From the NCBI GenBank assembly GCA_964394665.1, contig CAYMYN010000025.1:1-64000 (forward strand): DNA of 64,000 nt, read 5' to 3'. Position numbers and translations under genes: made by a program. Positions 1 through 8,705 of the stretch are shown here, one piece after another (position 1 is the stretch's first letter; every line of letters begins with the position of its first letter). Origin of the DNA: CAYMYN01 sp964394665 (GTDB taxonomy: Bacteria; Planctomycetota; UBA1135; GCA-002686595). Below the pieces are notes generated by a model. That model was given only the letters and a program-made list of their open reading frames with translations. It was not told the DNA's origin and ran no database searches.

Positions 1-56
1 GCGGCCCTCCGCGGGCCGGCGCGCGGGGCGTCGCGGCGCGCGTCCCGCGCCGGCGC

Positions 57-863
57 TCACGCGCCCTCCGCCCGGGGGTCGCGGCCGGTCTCGCGCCGCA
101 CGAGCTCGATGAAGACCTCGTCGAGCCACTCGCGGCCGGTGCGGGCGCACAGCTCCTCGTAGGTGCCCGCCGCGAGCAGCCGCCCGCCGTACACGACGCC
201 GATGCGGTCGCACAGTCGCTCGGCCTCGCTCAGCACGTGGGTGCTGAACAGCACGCAGGTACCCGCCGCGCGGCGCGACTCGACGAAGTCGATCATCGCG
301 CCGCTGGCGATCACGTCGAGGCCGGTGGTGGGCTCGTCGAGGATCAGGACCGGCGGGTCGTGCAGCACGGCGCGCGCGATCGAGACCTTTTGGCGCTGGC
401 CGGTGGAGAGGCCCTCGCAGCGGCCGTCGGCGAACTCGGCCATGTGGAACGCGCCGACCAGCTCCTCGATGCGCGCCTCGAGCGTTTCGGCGGCGATGCC
501 GTGCAGCTCGCCGAAGTAGCGCAGGGTCTCGCGCGGGCTGAGGCGCGGGTACAGGCCCGTGCTGGCCGAGAGGAACCCGATGCGCCGGCGCACCTCGAGC
601 GGATCGCGCTGCACGTCGACCCCGGCCACGCGCGCGCTGCCCGAGGTGGGGGAGAGCAGGCTGGCGAGGATGCGCAGGGTGGTCGTCTTGCCGGCGCCGT
701 TGGGCCCCAGGAGGCCGAAGATCTCGCCCGCGCGCACTTCGAGGTCGAGCCCGCGCAGGGCTTCGACGCGGCCGCGCTCGGGGTCCTGGTAGACCTTGCC
801 CAGGGCGCGGGTCTCGATGGCGAGTTCGCCGGGAGCGGAGGGGTCGGGGAGCGGGGCAGCCAT
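57..863 (-). CDS. ABC transporter ATP-binding protein (NatA-like)
   Basis: This 268-residue ATPase subunit should power the exporter whose permease is encoded just upstream (874-2217, 10-base gap, same strand). All ABC signatures are visible in order: Walker A GPNGAGKTT near residue 53, a Q-loop region, signature LSTGQRQK, Walker B VLILDEPTTGLD and the H-loop STHV. The order and the C-terminal tail resemble NatA/CcmA-type ATPases of two-component ABC-2 exporters. The substrate cannot be read from sequence; sodium export (NatAB) is one family precedent. The start is the ATG at 863, ahead of a short Pro/Ala-rich lead. Confidence 0.93.
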   Translation of the reverse strand: MAAPLPDPSAPGELAIETRALGKVYQDPERGRVEALRGLDLEVRAGEIFGLLGPNGAGKTTTLRILASLLSPTSGSARVAGVDVQRDPLEVRRRIGFLSASTGLYPRLSPRETLRYFGELHGIAAETLEARIEELVGAFHMAEFADGRCEGLSTGQRQKVSIARAVLHDPPVLILDEPTTGLDVIASGAMIDFVESRRAAGTCVLFSTHVLSEAERLCDRIGVVYGGRLLAAGTYEELCARTGREWLDEVFIELVRRETGRDPRAEGA

Positions 864-873
864 GGGGGAGGGG

Positions 874-2217
874 TCAGCGTTGCGCGCCGGGACCGCGCAG
901 CAGGGACAGGATGCGGGCCAGGGAGGTCGAGCGGTCCGAGACGAGCACGGCTTCGCGCGAGAGCAGGCGCACGCACAGGGCGACGCTGAGCGCGGCCAGG
1001 AGCGCCAGGGACAGGGCCACCAGGGAGAGCTCGAGCAGCGGCCACTCGCCGCGGATGAGCCCGCGGAAGGCCAGCACCACGTTGAGCACCGGCACCAGCG
1101 CCAGGCCGGGGGTGAGCTCGAGGCCCGGCAGGGCGCCCGCCATCGCGGGCAGGATGAACACCATCTGCACCGGCCCGAGCAGGGCCTGGCCCTCCTTGAA
1201 GGAACGCGCCAACGAGGCCACGCCGGCGAGCACCGCGCTGACGGTGAACGAGAAGAGGATCGCCAGGGGCAGCACCGCCAGCAGGGCGACCAACGGCAGG
1301 TCGATGCGCAACGAGAGGCCGCCGCCCAACATGCCGATCAGGTGCTCGGCCGAGAGTCCGAGGGCCAGCAGGTTCAGCACGGTCGCGACCAGGCCGTTGG
1401 CGCACACCGCGAACACCTTGCCCAGGTGCACGGCCCCGCGCGGGACGGGCAGCAGCATCGTCGTCTCGAGGGTCCCGCGCTCGCGCTCGCCGGCCGTCAG
1501 ATCGACCGCGGGCACGAAGGCGCCCAGCACCGTCGCGATCACCAGCAGCATCGGCAGGATGAACGAGAGCATGTAGGCGCCGAGGTCCGCGCGTTCGTCG
1601 AGCGCGCGTTCCTCGATCTCGAAGGGCTCGAGCTCCCCGGGCTCGAGCCCCCGCTCGCGGGCCGCGCGTGCGCGCAGCCCGTCCCCGAGGGCCTCGATGC
1701 GGGCCTCGACGCGCCGCCGCGCGAGCTCCGAACGTTGTTGGGTGCCTTCGTGATAGAGCTGGAGCGGCGCCGCCCCCTCCGCTTGGGGCGGGTTCACGAG
1801 CAACAGGGCGTCGGCCGGGGCGCCGCCCTGCGCCGCGGGCCAGGCCGAGCGATCCCCGGGGTCGCCGGGCGCGGGGCCCTGGGTCACGGCCACCCGTTCC
1901 AGCGCGCGCGGCGCGTCCTCGCCGTCGGGGGGAGGTGGCTCCGCGTCGGGGGGCGCCGCGAGGGCCTCGAGCAGCCCGGACGGGAGCGCGGCCCCGCCGA
2001 CCGCCGCGACGACCAACTCCACCTCCGTGTGCTGGCGTCGCCCCTGCACCAGCAGCACGCCCTGGATCATGGCCCAGAAGAGCACCGGGTAGAGGCACAG
2101 GGGCAGGACGACCACGTAGACCAGCGTCTGGCGGTCGCGGAAGCCGTGGGCGAGCTCCTTGCGGGCAACGCGCAGCGCGGCGGCCAGGGGTCCGGGGGGG
2201 TGTCGCGGGGGGGACAA
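874..2217 (-). CDS. ABC-2 type permease (NatB-like)
   Basis: This 447-residue integral membrane protein is the permease partner of the ATPase at 57-863. After a basic N-terminus (ARKELAHGFRDRQTLVYVV) comes a first membrane helix, then an acidic/proline-rich extracytoplasmic loop of roughly 150-180 residues. A cluster of five to six hydrophobic helices follows (SFILPMLLVIATVLGAF onward). This topology, with TAGERERGTLETTMLLPVPR after the loop, is typical of NatB/ABC-2 permeases. Translation appears to start at TTG 2217, with a weak purine-rich site upstream. Substrate is unknown; the call is by architecture and neighbour. Confidence 0.85.
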   Translation of the reverse strand: MSPPRHPPGPLAAALRVARKELAHGFRDRQTLVYVVVLPLCLYPVLFWAMIQGVLLVQGRRQHTEVELVVAAVGGAALPSGLLEALAAPPDAEPPPPDGEDAPRALERVAVTQGPAPGDPGDRSAWPAAQGGAPADALLLVNPPQAEGAAPLQLYHEGTQQRSELARRRVEARIEALGDGLRARAARERGLEPGELEPFEIEERALDERADLGAYMLSFILPMLLVIATVLGAFVPAVDLTAGERERGTLETTMLLPVPRGAVHLGKVFAVCANGLVATVLNLLALGLSAEHLIGMLGGGLSLRIDLPLVALLAVLPLAILFSFTVSAVLAGVASLARSFKEGQALLGPVQMVFILPAMAGALPGLELTPGLALVPVLNVVLAFRGLIRGEWPLLELSLVALSLALLAALSVALCVRLLSREAVLVSDRSTSLARILSLLRGPGAQR

Positions 2218-2311
2218 GGGGACCTACCCTTGCCGGAGCGGGACCCGGGAATCAAGCGCCGCCCCTCCGGCGTTCAAGCGAACGGCGGGCGCGCGTCGAT
2301 AGCCGCGGGAC

Positions 2312-3064
2312 GTGCGAGCCCCCCTCGGCCTCCCCTCGACGACGGCCACGCGCATTCACGCGCGTCCCGCATCTGCCCCGCTCCGGCCCGGATCGGGGGC
2401 GGCGTTGCTCGAGGCCCTGCGCGAGGAACGTACCCGTCTGGGGGCCTCGCGCGGCCGCGCCTTCTCGAACGCGTCCGTCCCTCGGGCGACGCTCCGAGGA
2501 CGCTCCGGCGGCGCTTGGCCCGGGCCCGAGCGCCCGCGCTGGGGCGGCCTCCGTCGGCGCCTGCGCCGCTTGGGATCGGGCGTGCGGGTCGGTGCGCAGG
2601 TGGGCTTCGGGAGCCTGCTCGTCTACCTGGCGCTGTTCAACTTCTCGGTCGTGCGCGGCAGCTCGATGTCGCCCGGCATCCGGGACGGGGACCGCATCCT
2701 GATCGATCCGCTGAGCTACCTGTTCCGCGACGTGCACCGCGGCGACGTGGTCGTGTTGCGTTATCCGCTCGACCCGCGCGTCGACTACATCAAACGCGTC
2801 GTCGGACTGCCCGGGGATCGGGTCGTCATCCGCGGCGAGAAGGTCTACGTCAACGACCAACTGCTCGCCGAGCCCTACGTCGACGCGGGCGACGCGCGCA
2901 GCTACCTCTCGACCGAGGTCGCACCCGACCACTACTTCGTGCTGGGCGACAACCGCCCGCACTCGGCCGACAGCCGCGAGTTCGGCCAGGTCCCGCGCGC
3001 CTGCCTGCGCGGCAAGGTCGACCTGCGCGTGTGGCCCATCGCGCGCCTGGGCCTGATCGACTGA
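2312..3064 (+). CDS. lepB: Signal peptidase I
   Basis: Type I signal peptidase cleaves signal peptides of exported proteins at the outer face of the inner membrane. One hydrophobic anchor (about residues 95-112) precedes the catalytic Ser of RGSSMSPG (Ser118). The general-base Lys follows in YIKRVVGLPGD (Lys161), and the conserved box VLGDNRPHSADSRE closes the fold. The Ser-Lys spacing of 43 fits the family. The catalytic core is normal in size, but about 90 Arg/Pro/Ala-rich residues precede the anchor. The true start could therefore lie downstream, for example the GTG at 2581. Signal peptidases with odd N-termini are usual in GC-rich genomes because starts are over-extended. Confidence 0.92.
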   Translation: MRAPLGLPSTTATRIHARPASAPLRPGSGAALLEALREERTRLGASRGRAFSNASVPRATLRGRSGGAWPGPERPRWGGLRRRLRRLGSGVRVGAQVGFGSLLVYLALFNFSVVRGSSMSPGIRDGDRILIDPLSYLFRDVHRGDVVVLRYPLDPRVDYIKRVVGLPGDRVVIRGEKVYVNDQLLAEPYVDAGDARSYLSTEVAPDHYFVLGDNRPHSADSREFGQVPRACLRGKVDLRVWPIARLGLID

Positions 3065-3206
3065 ACCGGACCTGGCCCAGTCGTGCGCGGCGATTCGTCG
3101 CGGACGCGCGGCGGCGGACGCCGCGACCTGGGCGCCGTGTCGCGCGGTCGGTATCCTGGGTGCGGCTCGCGCGCGGATTCCACCGCGCCGGCCGGAGGCC
3201 AGAGCG

Positions 3207-4652
3207 ATGGACTACCCGCGCATCATCCAGGGCGGAATGGGAGCGGCCGTGTCCGGTTGGCGTCTGGCGCGCGCGGTCGGCCGCGCCGGCCAGATGGGCG
3301 TCGTCTCGGGCACCGCGCTGGACGCGGTGCACGCGCGGCGCCTCGCCGACGGCGACCGCGGCGGGCACCTGCGGCGGATCTACGCCACCTTCCCCGTGCC
3401 GGAGGTCGCGCGGCGCGTGCTCGCGCGCCACTTCCGCGCCGGAGGTCGCGCCGCCGGCGAACCCTATCCGGCGCTGGCGCCCCCCGGGCTCGAGCCGCGG
3501 GACGAGCGCGTCGAGCTGACCGTGCTCGCGAACTTCGCCGAGGTCGCGCTCGCCAAGCAGGACAATCCGTCTCCGGTGGGCATCAACTACCTGGCGAAGA
3601 TCCAGATCCCCACGCCCTTCGCGCTCTTCGGCGCGTTGCTCGCGGGCGTGGACTACGTGTTGATGGGAGCCGGTGTCCCGGCCCAGATCCCGGGCCTGCT
3701 GCGCAAGCTGGCGCGTGGGGAGGCCGTGGACCATCGACTCGCGCTCGAGGGCGCGGCGCCGAACGAGCCGCTGGCCGTGCACTTCGACCCGACGCGCCTG
3801 TTCGGCGCGGCGCGCGATCTTCCCTGTCCGCGTTTCCTGGCCATCGTCTCCTCGAACACCCTGGCCCAGTTCCTCGCCAAGGACCCCGAGACCGCCCCCG
3901 ACGGCTTCGTGGTCGAGACGCCGCTCGCCGGAGGGCACAACGCGCCGCCCCGCGGTCGGTTGCGCCTGGACGAGCTCGGTCAGCCGATCTACGGCGAGCA
4001 GGATGCGGTGGATCTCGAGCGTCTGGCGCGGCTCGGCAAACCGTTCTGGCTGGCCGGGGGCTACGGCCGACCCGATCGCCTCGAGGAGGCCCTGCGCCTC
4101 GGTGCCCAGGGCGTGCAGGTCGGCACGGCCTTCGCCTTCTGCGCGGAGTCGGACTTCGATCCGCGTCTGAAGCGGGAGGTGCTCACGCGCTCGGCGGCCG
4201 GGGACCTCGAGGTGCGCACCGACGCCCTCGCCTCGCCCAGCGGCTACCCCTTCAAGGTGGTGCAGCTCGAGGGCACGCAGTCCGATGCGGGCCTGCGCGA
4301 GGTCCGCCGGCGCCGCTGCGACCTGGGCTACCTGCGCGTGCCGGCCCTCGACGGGAGCGGCGCGCTGGTCCAACGTTGCCCCGCGGAGCCCGTGCGCAGC
4401 TACGTGGAGAAGGGCGGTCGCGGGGAGGACACGCCGGGCCGCGTCTGCCTGTGCAACGCCCTGCTGGCCGCGGTCGGTCTCGCCCAACTCGGCCCTGGCG
4501 GGCCCGAGCTCCCGATCGTCACCGCCGGCGACGACGTCGAGCGCGTGACGCGCTTCCTGCGCCCCGGCGCGAGCTCCTATGGCGCCGCGGACGTCATCGC
4601 CCGCCTGCTCGCCCCCGGCCCCGAGGGCGCGACCGCGGGCGCCGCCTGCTGA
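3207..4652 (+). CDS. Nitronate monooxygenase-like FMN enzyme
   Basis: A 481-residue TIM-barrel flavoprotein of the 2-nitropropane dioxygenase/nitronate monooxygenase group. It starts with the family hallmark RIIQGGMGAAVSGWRLARAV. The FMN-binding segments ETPLAGGHNAPPRG (near 240) and FWLAGGYGRPDRLEEAL…GAQGVQVGTAF (near 280-310) are intact. It is longer than Pseudomonas NMO (about 350) because of a Cys-containing C-terminal third (RRRRCDLGYLRVPAL…VCLCNALLAAVG). Longer members of this group occur near lipid synthesis genes (PfaD relatives), so nitronate oxidation is not assured. It stands alone, converging on the minus-strand cluster. A TATCCT box at 3152 is a possible -10. Confidence 0.8.
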   Translation: MDYPRIIQGGMGAAVSGWRLARAVGRAGQMGVVSGTALDAVHARRLADGDRGGHLRRIYATFPVPEVARRVLARHFRAGGRAAGEPYPALAPPGLEPRDERVELTVLANFAEVALAKQDNPSPVGINYLAKIQIPTPFALFGALLAGVDYVLMGAGVPAQIPGLLRKLARGEAVDHRLALEGAAPNEPLAVHFDPTRLFGAARDLPCPRFLAIVSSNTLAQFLAKDPETAPDGFVVETPLAGGHNAPPRGRLRLDELGQPIYGEQDAVDLERLARLGKPFWLAGGYGRPDRLEEALRLGAQGVQVGTAFAFCAESDFDPRLKREVLTRSAAGDLEVRTDALASPSGYPFKVVQLEGTQSDAGLREVRRRRCDLGYLRVPALDGSGALVQRCPAEPVRSYVEKGGRGEDTPGRVCLCNALLAAVGLAQLGPGGPELPIVTAGDDVERVTRFLRPGASSYGAADVIARLLAPGPEGATAGAAC

Positions 4653-4698
4653 GCCCTTCCCCGTACTGCACGCTGCCCTGCGCCCGCCGTTCGGCCGG

Positions 4699-6513
4699 TC
4701 AGGGTCGGCCGGGATGCTCGCAGGTGAGCGTCCCTGCGGGCTGCGCGCCGTGCGAACTCGTCGCTCCGTCCGCCCAGCGCACGTTCAGGGCGTCGACGCC
4801 GGGCGCGTCGCCCAGGCCGAACACGTGCTCCGGCGCGTGCCCGCCGAGGTAGGAGACGTCCGCCCCCTGCCAGCGCACCTGCGCGCCGTCCCCGATGCGC
4901 ACCTCGACGCGGGCGCCGAAGCACGCTGCGGGTGGCCCCTCCAGGCGCACCCGCAGGGCCTGTCCGACGCCCGGGGAATCGTTGCGCAGCAGCCGCAGCG
5001 GTCCGCGATTCTCCCAGATCGCCAGGTCCACGCGGCCGTCGCCGTCGAAGTCGCACGCGGCCAGGCCGCGGGCGCGCATCGGGGCGGCGCTCGCCGGGCC
5101 GGAGCGCGGAGCGAGGTCGTGGAAGCGCCGGCCGTCGTTCCACAGCAGCAGCATGGATTCCGCGCGCAGCCGCGTCGGGTCGGCCTTCTCCTCGAGCGTG
5201 CTGCCGTTGGCCACCACGAGGTCGATGCGACCATCGAGGTCGAGGTCGACGAAGGCGCTGCCCCAGCCGACGCGGTCGAGGGAGTTCTCGCCCAAGCCGA
5301 AGGCCCGCGTGCGGTCGCGGTACTCGAGGTCGCCGCTCGGCAGGCGCAGGCTCTGGTAGAGCGCGTTCTCCTGGGCCACCCAATGGGTGATGAACAGATC
5401 CGCCAGGCCGTCGCCGGCGCCGTCCATCCAACCCACCTCGGCCACCGAGAGGCCCATCGATCCGCGCGGATCCGCCGTCCCCGTCAGGGTCGAGAGATCC
5501 ATGAAGCGCGCCGGCCGACCCGGCCCGAGCTCACCGCCCAGGTTGCGGTAGTAGCGGTTGGTCGAGACGTCGTTGTTGACGTACAGATCGAGCCAGCCGT
5601 CGCCGTCCAAATCGCAGAAGCTCGCTCCCAGGCTGCGACCCTTGGGGTCGTCGATGCCCAGCTCCTGCGCGACGTCCAGGAACGTCCCGTCCCCGAGGTT
5701 GCGATAGAGCCGGTTGCCCTGCGGATCGAAGGAGTTGGGGTTGAGCGTGAAGGGCACCCCCGGACCGCCCTTGCGGAGCGGTTCGTCGCCCGTCGGGGCG
5801 TGCGCGTCCGCGGTGTAGAGCACGTAGTTGCAGACATATAGGTCCAGCAGGCCGTCGCGGTCGTAGTCGCCCCAAGCGGCGCCGGTCGACCAGCGCCCGT
5901 CGGCGACGCCGGCGGCGTCGGCGCGCTCCTCGAAGGTCAGGTCCCCGCGGTTGCGGAAGAGCCGATTGGGACCGTAGTTCGTGACGTACAGGTCGAGCCG
6001 GCCGTCGGCGTCGTAGTCCGCGAAGGACGCGCCCATGCCGAATCCCTCGAGGTCCGCCACGCCTGCGCGCGCGGCGATCTCCTCGAAGCCCTCGGGTCGG
6101 TTCCAGAGCAGGCGATTGGCACCCTCGGGGTCGGGCTCGCTCCCCAGCGGGCCGGGGAGATTGACGAGATAGAGGTCGAAGCGACCATCGCCGTCGACGT
6201 CGCCCCACGCCAGACCCGAACCCGTGTCCTCGGGCAGCGTGCGGCTCCGGACGCCCGGTCCGTGGCGGAAGTCCAAGCCCAAACCGGGCGCCACGTCGAC
6301 CAGGACGAGGGTAGGGGCGGCGAGCCCGGCCCCACCGAGGAACTCGCGCGTGACGCTCGCCCCCGCATCCGCCAGGTCCGTGTCGCGCCGATGCTCGAGG
6401 TGGAGGGCGATCCAGGCCAACGCGGCGCACCCGGCGAGCGTGGCGATCAGGCTCCAGGCGACCCGCAGGAGTCGCCTCGACGGGCGCTTCCCGGCATGCG
6501 CTCGGGCGCTCAT
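4699..6513 (-). CDS. FG-GAP/CRTAC1-type protein with ASPIC/UnbV C-terminus
   Basis: A 604-residue predicted membrane-anchored extracytoplasmic propeller. A single hydrophobic helix (about residues 15-38) follows a basic N-terminus. Then come many calcium-binding FG-GAP/VCBS-like repeats of the type GDVDGDGRFDLYLVN, DYDADGRLDLYVTNYG and DLDLDGRIDLVVAN. The C-terminal ~90 residues match ASPIC/UnbV (VRIGDGAQVRWQGADVSYLGG, then FGLGDAPGVDALNVRWADG). The ATG at 6513 overlaps the stop of the multihaem cytochrome gene by 4 bases, so the two are translationally coupled. Such proteins are abundant in Planctomycetota; binding or scaffolding outside the cell is the usual guess. No catalytic residues are evident. 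Confidence 0.88.
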   Translation of the reverse strand: MSARAHAGKRPSRRLLRVAWSLIATLAGCAALAWIALHLEHRRDTDLADAGASVTREFLGGAGLAAPTLVLVDVAPGLGLDFRHGPGVRSRTLPEDTGSGLAWGDVDGDGRFDLYLVNLPGPLGSEPDPEGANRLLWNRPEGFEEIAARAGVADLEGFGMGASFADYDADGRLDLYVTNYGPNRLFRNRGDLTFEERADAAGVADGRWSTGAAWGDYDRDGLLDLYVCNYVLYTADAHAPTGDEPLRKGGPGVPFTLNPNSFDPQGNRLYRNLGDGTFLDVAQELGIDDPKGRSLGASFCDLDGDGWLDLYVNNDVSTNRYYRNLGGELGPGRPARFMDLSTLTGTADPRGSMGLSVAEVGWMDGAGDGLADLFITHWVAQENALYQSLRLPSGDLEYRDRTRAFGLGENSLDRVGWGSAFVDLDLDGRIDLVVANGSTLEEKADPTRLRAESMLLLWNDGRRFHDLAPRSGPASAAPMRARGLAACDFDGDGRVDLAIWENRGPLRLLRNDSPGVGQALRVRLEGPPAACFGARVEVRIGDGAQVRWQGADVSYLGGHAPEHVFGLGDAPGVDALNVRWADGATSSHGAQPAGTLTCEHPGRP

Positions 6514-8669
6514 CGTCCCGGCCCTCCGGCAGCGGGCGCCGCGCCGGATCCGCCGGGCCCGCGCTCGGCGCCGCGCTGGACCAGGACCTGATCGGCGCTC
6601 TTGGTGAGTGCCGGCTGGATCACCCCGCTCTCCCGTTCCAAGTCGGGCAACACGAGCTCGAGGAAGTCCTGACGGTAGCGGCGGAAGCGCAGCTCGGCGC
6701 GCGCCGTGAGCGGGAACGCAGCCGACTGCGGCACGTGCACGCGATAGGTCTGCTGATCGGAATGTCCGGCGTAGATCTGGCGCTGCCCCAGGCCTCCGGC
6801 CTTGTCCCACAGTTGATGGCGCTCGAGCACCTGCCCGTGCCGATCGAGGGGCATGCCCTCCAACACGAGCGTGCCCGCATCGCGCGCATTGCCGGCCCGG
6901 TGCTCGACCCCCGGAGCGTCCAGCAAGCGCCGCGTGTGCGGGTCGAGGGCGCCCCACTCGCCGAGCCGTTCCCCCGCGGCGTCCTCGACCACCAGGTGCA
7001 CCCAGGCCTGCATGAAGTCCAGGGGGCCGGTCGTGAAGCCGTGACCGGCCTTGCGGTTGTGCACGACCACCTGGAGCTGGAGCTCGGTCCCGGGAGTTAC
7101 CGCTTCGGGCGAGCGCAGCTCGACCTCGGCCACGGGGCCCTCGGGCCACAGCTCCGCGATCTCGGGGATCACGGTCTCGCCGCGGATCCACTCCTCGGTC
7201 AGGCGGATGTGCTCGGCGGCGTGCGGCAGATCCAGGACCGCGGGCATGAACAGGTTGGTGGCGATGAACCCGTGGTGGCGGTGCTTGCCGTCCCGCGGGT
7301 CGCGCCGCAGGTCGCCGGCCTCGCCGTGGCCGGGGTCCCGCGAATCGTGGACGAGCCGCATGTGGCAGTCGCGGCAGGCCAGGTCCGTGAGCGGGTCGTC
7401 GCTGTGCCAATGGCTCTGGCGCCACTCGTCGTACTGGTTCTGACCGGGGGTCGAGCCGAAGCGATTCAGGGCCTCGGGGATGAACTGCTTGTGGCAGGCG
7501 CCGCAGAACTCGGGCCGGCGCAGCAGGTTGCGGTCGTAGTCGGCCAGGTGCTGGCGCGGGAGCGAGCGGATGAGGAAGTCCGAGACCCGCTTGCGCCAGC
7601 CCGGCTCGCCTTCCCACAGGTAGCGCTGGGGCGGGACCAGCACGTAGTCCGCGTTGCCCCGCTGATCGACCAGGGCGATCGAATGGCACGCGACGCAGGA
7701 GATTCCCTCCTGCATGCCCGGCGCGGAGAGGTCCTGGACGTGGATGTCCTTGGCCCCGGCGAAGAGCGAGATGGGGTCGTGGCAACCGGCGCAGTAGCGC
7801 GTCTCGGCTGCCCCGCGGTCGTCGGCGAACAGGCGCTGGACAGCCTGGAAGGGCGGGTTCATCGCGGCGAAGCGATGTGCGCTGGGCTCCCACTCGGCGA
7901 GGATCTGCTCGTGGCATCCGCTGGTGCCGCAGGAGGCGGATCCGGCCAGGGCCGAGGGGTCGACGAAGGCGCCGCTCGCGGTGCGCGCGTAGGAGGGCGC
8001 GAACGGGCTGCCCAGGTACTCCTCGTGCTGGAGCGCGTAATCCTGCAGCGTGTAGTCGGCGGGCACCGGGAACTCGACCGCGGGCCGGGGCATCAAGTAG
8101 CTGGCGGCTCCGAACGCCACGCTCGCCAGCAGCGACCAGGCGATCGATGCGCGCGCGAAGCGCCGGCGCGCCGAGCCGAGCGCGTCCGCGCCGCCCTGGG
8201 GGAGCGCGCGCCGAATCCAGGCCAGGGCCAGGTGCAGGGGCAGCAACGCTCCGGCGCCGACTCCGCTCACCAGGTGCAGCACGGCCCACGGCTGGGTGCG
8301 CCGTGGCCCGAGCGCGGCCTGCCAGGTCAGGACCAGGCCGCTCATGCAGCACACCACCACCATGGCCATCAGGAGGTAGCCCAGGGACATCACCACCGTG
8401 AGCCGCTGGCGCCACCACACGCGCAGGTGTCGCACCTGGAAGACGGCGTAGGGCCCGAGCAGGAGCAGCCCCAGCACGGTGTGCGCCAGGACCTGGAGCT
8501 GGGTGGCGATCGAGAAGGGCGCCAACCAGATCCAGATGCCCGAGACGGCCAGCCAGGCCAGGGCCAGGCTGACGAACAGGCCGCTGCGATCGGTCCAGCC
8601 GCGGGTCGCCAGTTCGTTGGGCGATTCGGACGACAGCGCGCGCGTCTCCTGCGGATGGGGGAGGCTCAT
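6510..8669 (-). CDS. Membrane-anchored multihaem cytochrome c
   Basis: A 719-residue protein with an N-terminal membrane part and a large periplasmic haem part. Residues about 30-200 hold four to five hydrophobic helices with His residues, resembling a cytochrome-b-like anchor. The soluble part carries one CX4CH site (CGTSGCH, Cys247-His253) and four CXXCH sites (CAGCH, CVACH, CGACH, CRDCH), so five c-type haems are predicted. A β-rich domain follows from about residue 490 (VEVELRSPEAVTPGTELQLQV…). It sits between the polyferredoxin-TPR gene (36 bases upstream) and the FG-GAP gene (4-base overlap). The set looks like one electron-transfer complex spanning membrane and periplasm. Donor, acceptor and substrate are unknown. 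Confidence 0.88.
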   Translation of the reverse strand: MSLPHPQETRALSSESPNELATRGWTDRSGLFVSLALAWLAVSGIWIWLAPFSIATQLQVLAHTVLGLLLLGPYAVFQVRHLRVWWRQRLTVVMSLGYLLMAMVVVCCMSGLVLTWQAALGPRRTQPWAVLHLVSGVGAGALLPLHLALAWIRRALPQGGADALGSARRRFARASIAWSLLASVAFGAASYLMPRPAVEFPVPADYTLQDYALQHEEYLGSPFAPSYARTASGAFVDPSALAGSASCGTSGCHEQILAEWEPSAHRFAAMNPPFQAVQRLFADDRGAAETRYCAGCHDPISLFAGAKDIHVQDLSAPGMQEGISCVACHSIALVDQRGNADYVLVPPQRYLWEGEPGWRKRVSDFLIRSLPRQHLADYDRNLLRRPEFCGACHKQFIPEALNRFGSTPGQNQYDEWRQSHWHSDDPLTDLACRDCHMRLVHDSRDPGHGEAGDLRRDPRDGKHRHHGFIATNLFMPAVLDLPHAAEHIRLTEEWIRGETVIPEIAELWPEGPVAEVELRSPEAVTPGTELQLQVVVHNRKAGHGFTTGPLDFMQAWVHLVVEDAAGERLGEWGALDPHTRRLLDAPGVEHRAGNARDAGTLVLEGMPLDRHGQVLERHQLWDKAGGLGQRQIYAGHSDQQTYRVHVPQSAAFPLTARAELRFRRYRQDFLELVLPDLERESGVIQPALTKSADQVLVQRGAERGPGGSGAAPAAGGPGR

Positions 8670-8705
8670 GGGCGGCGGGTGGGTATCGGGCCCGGGGCGC
8701 GCGAC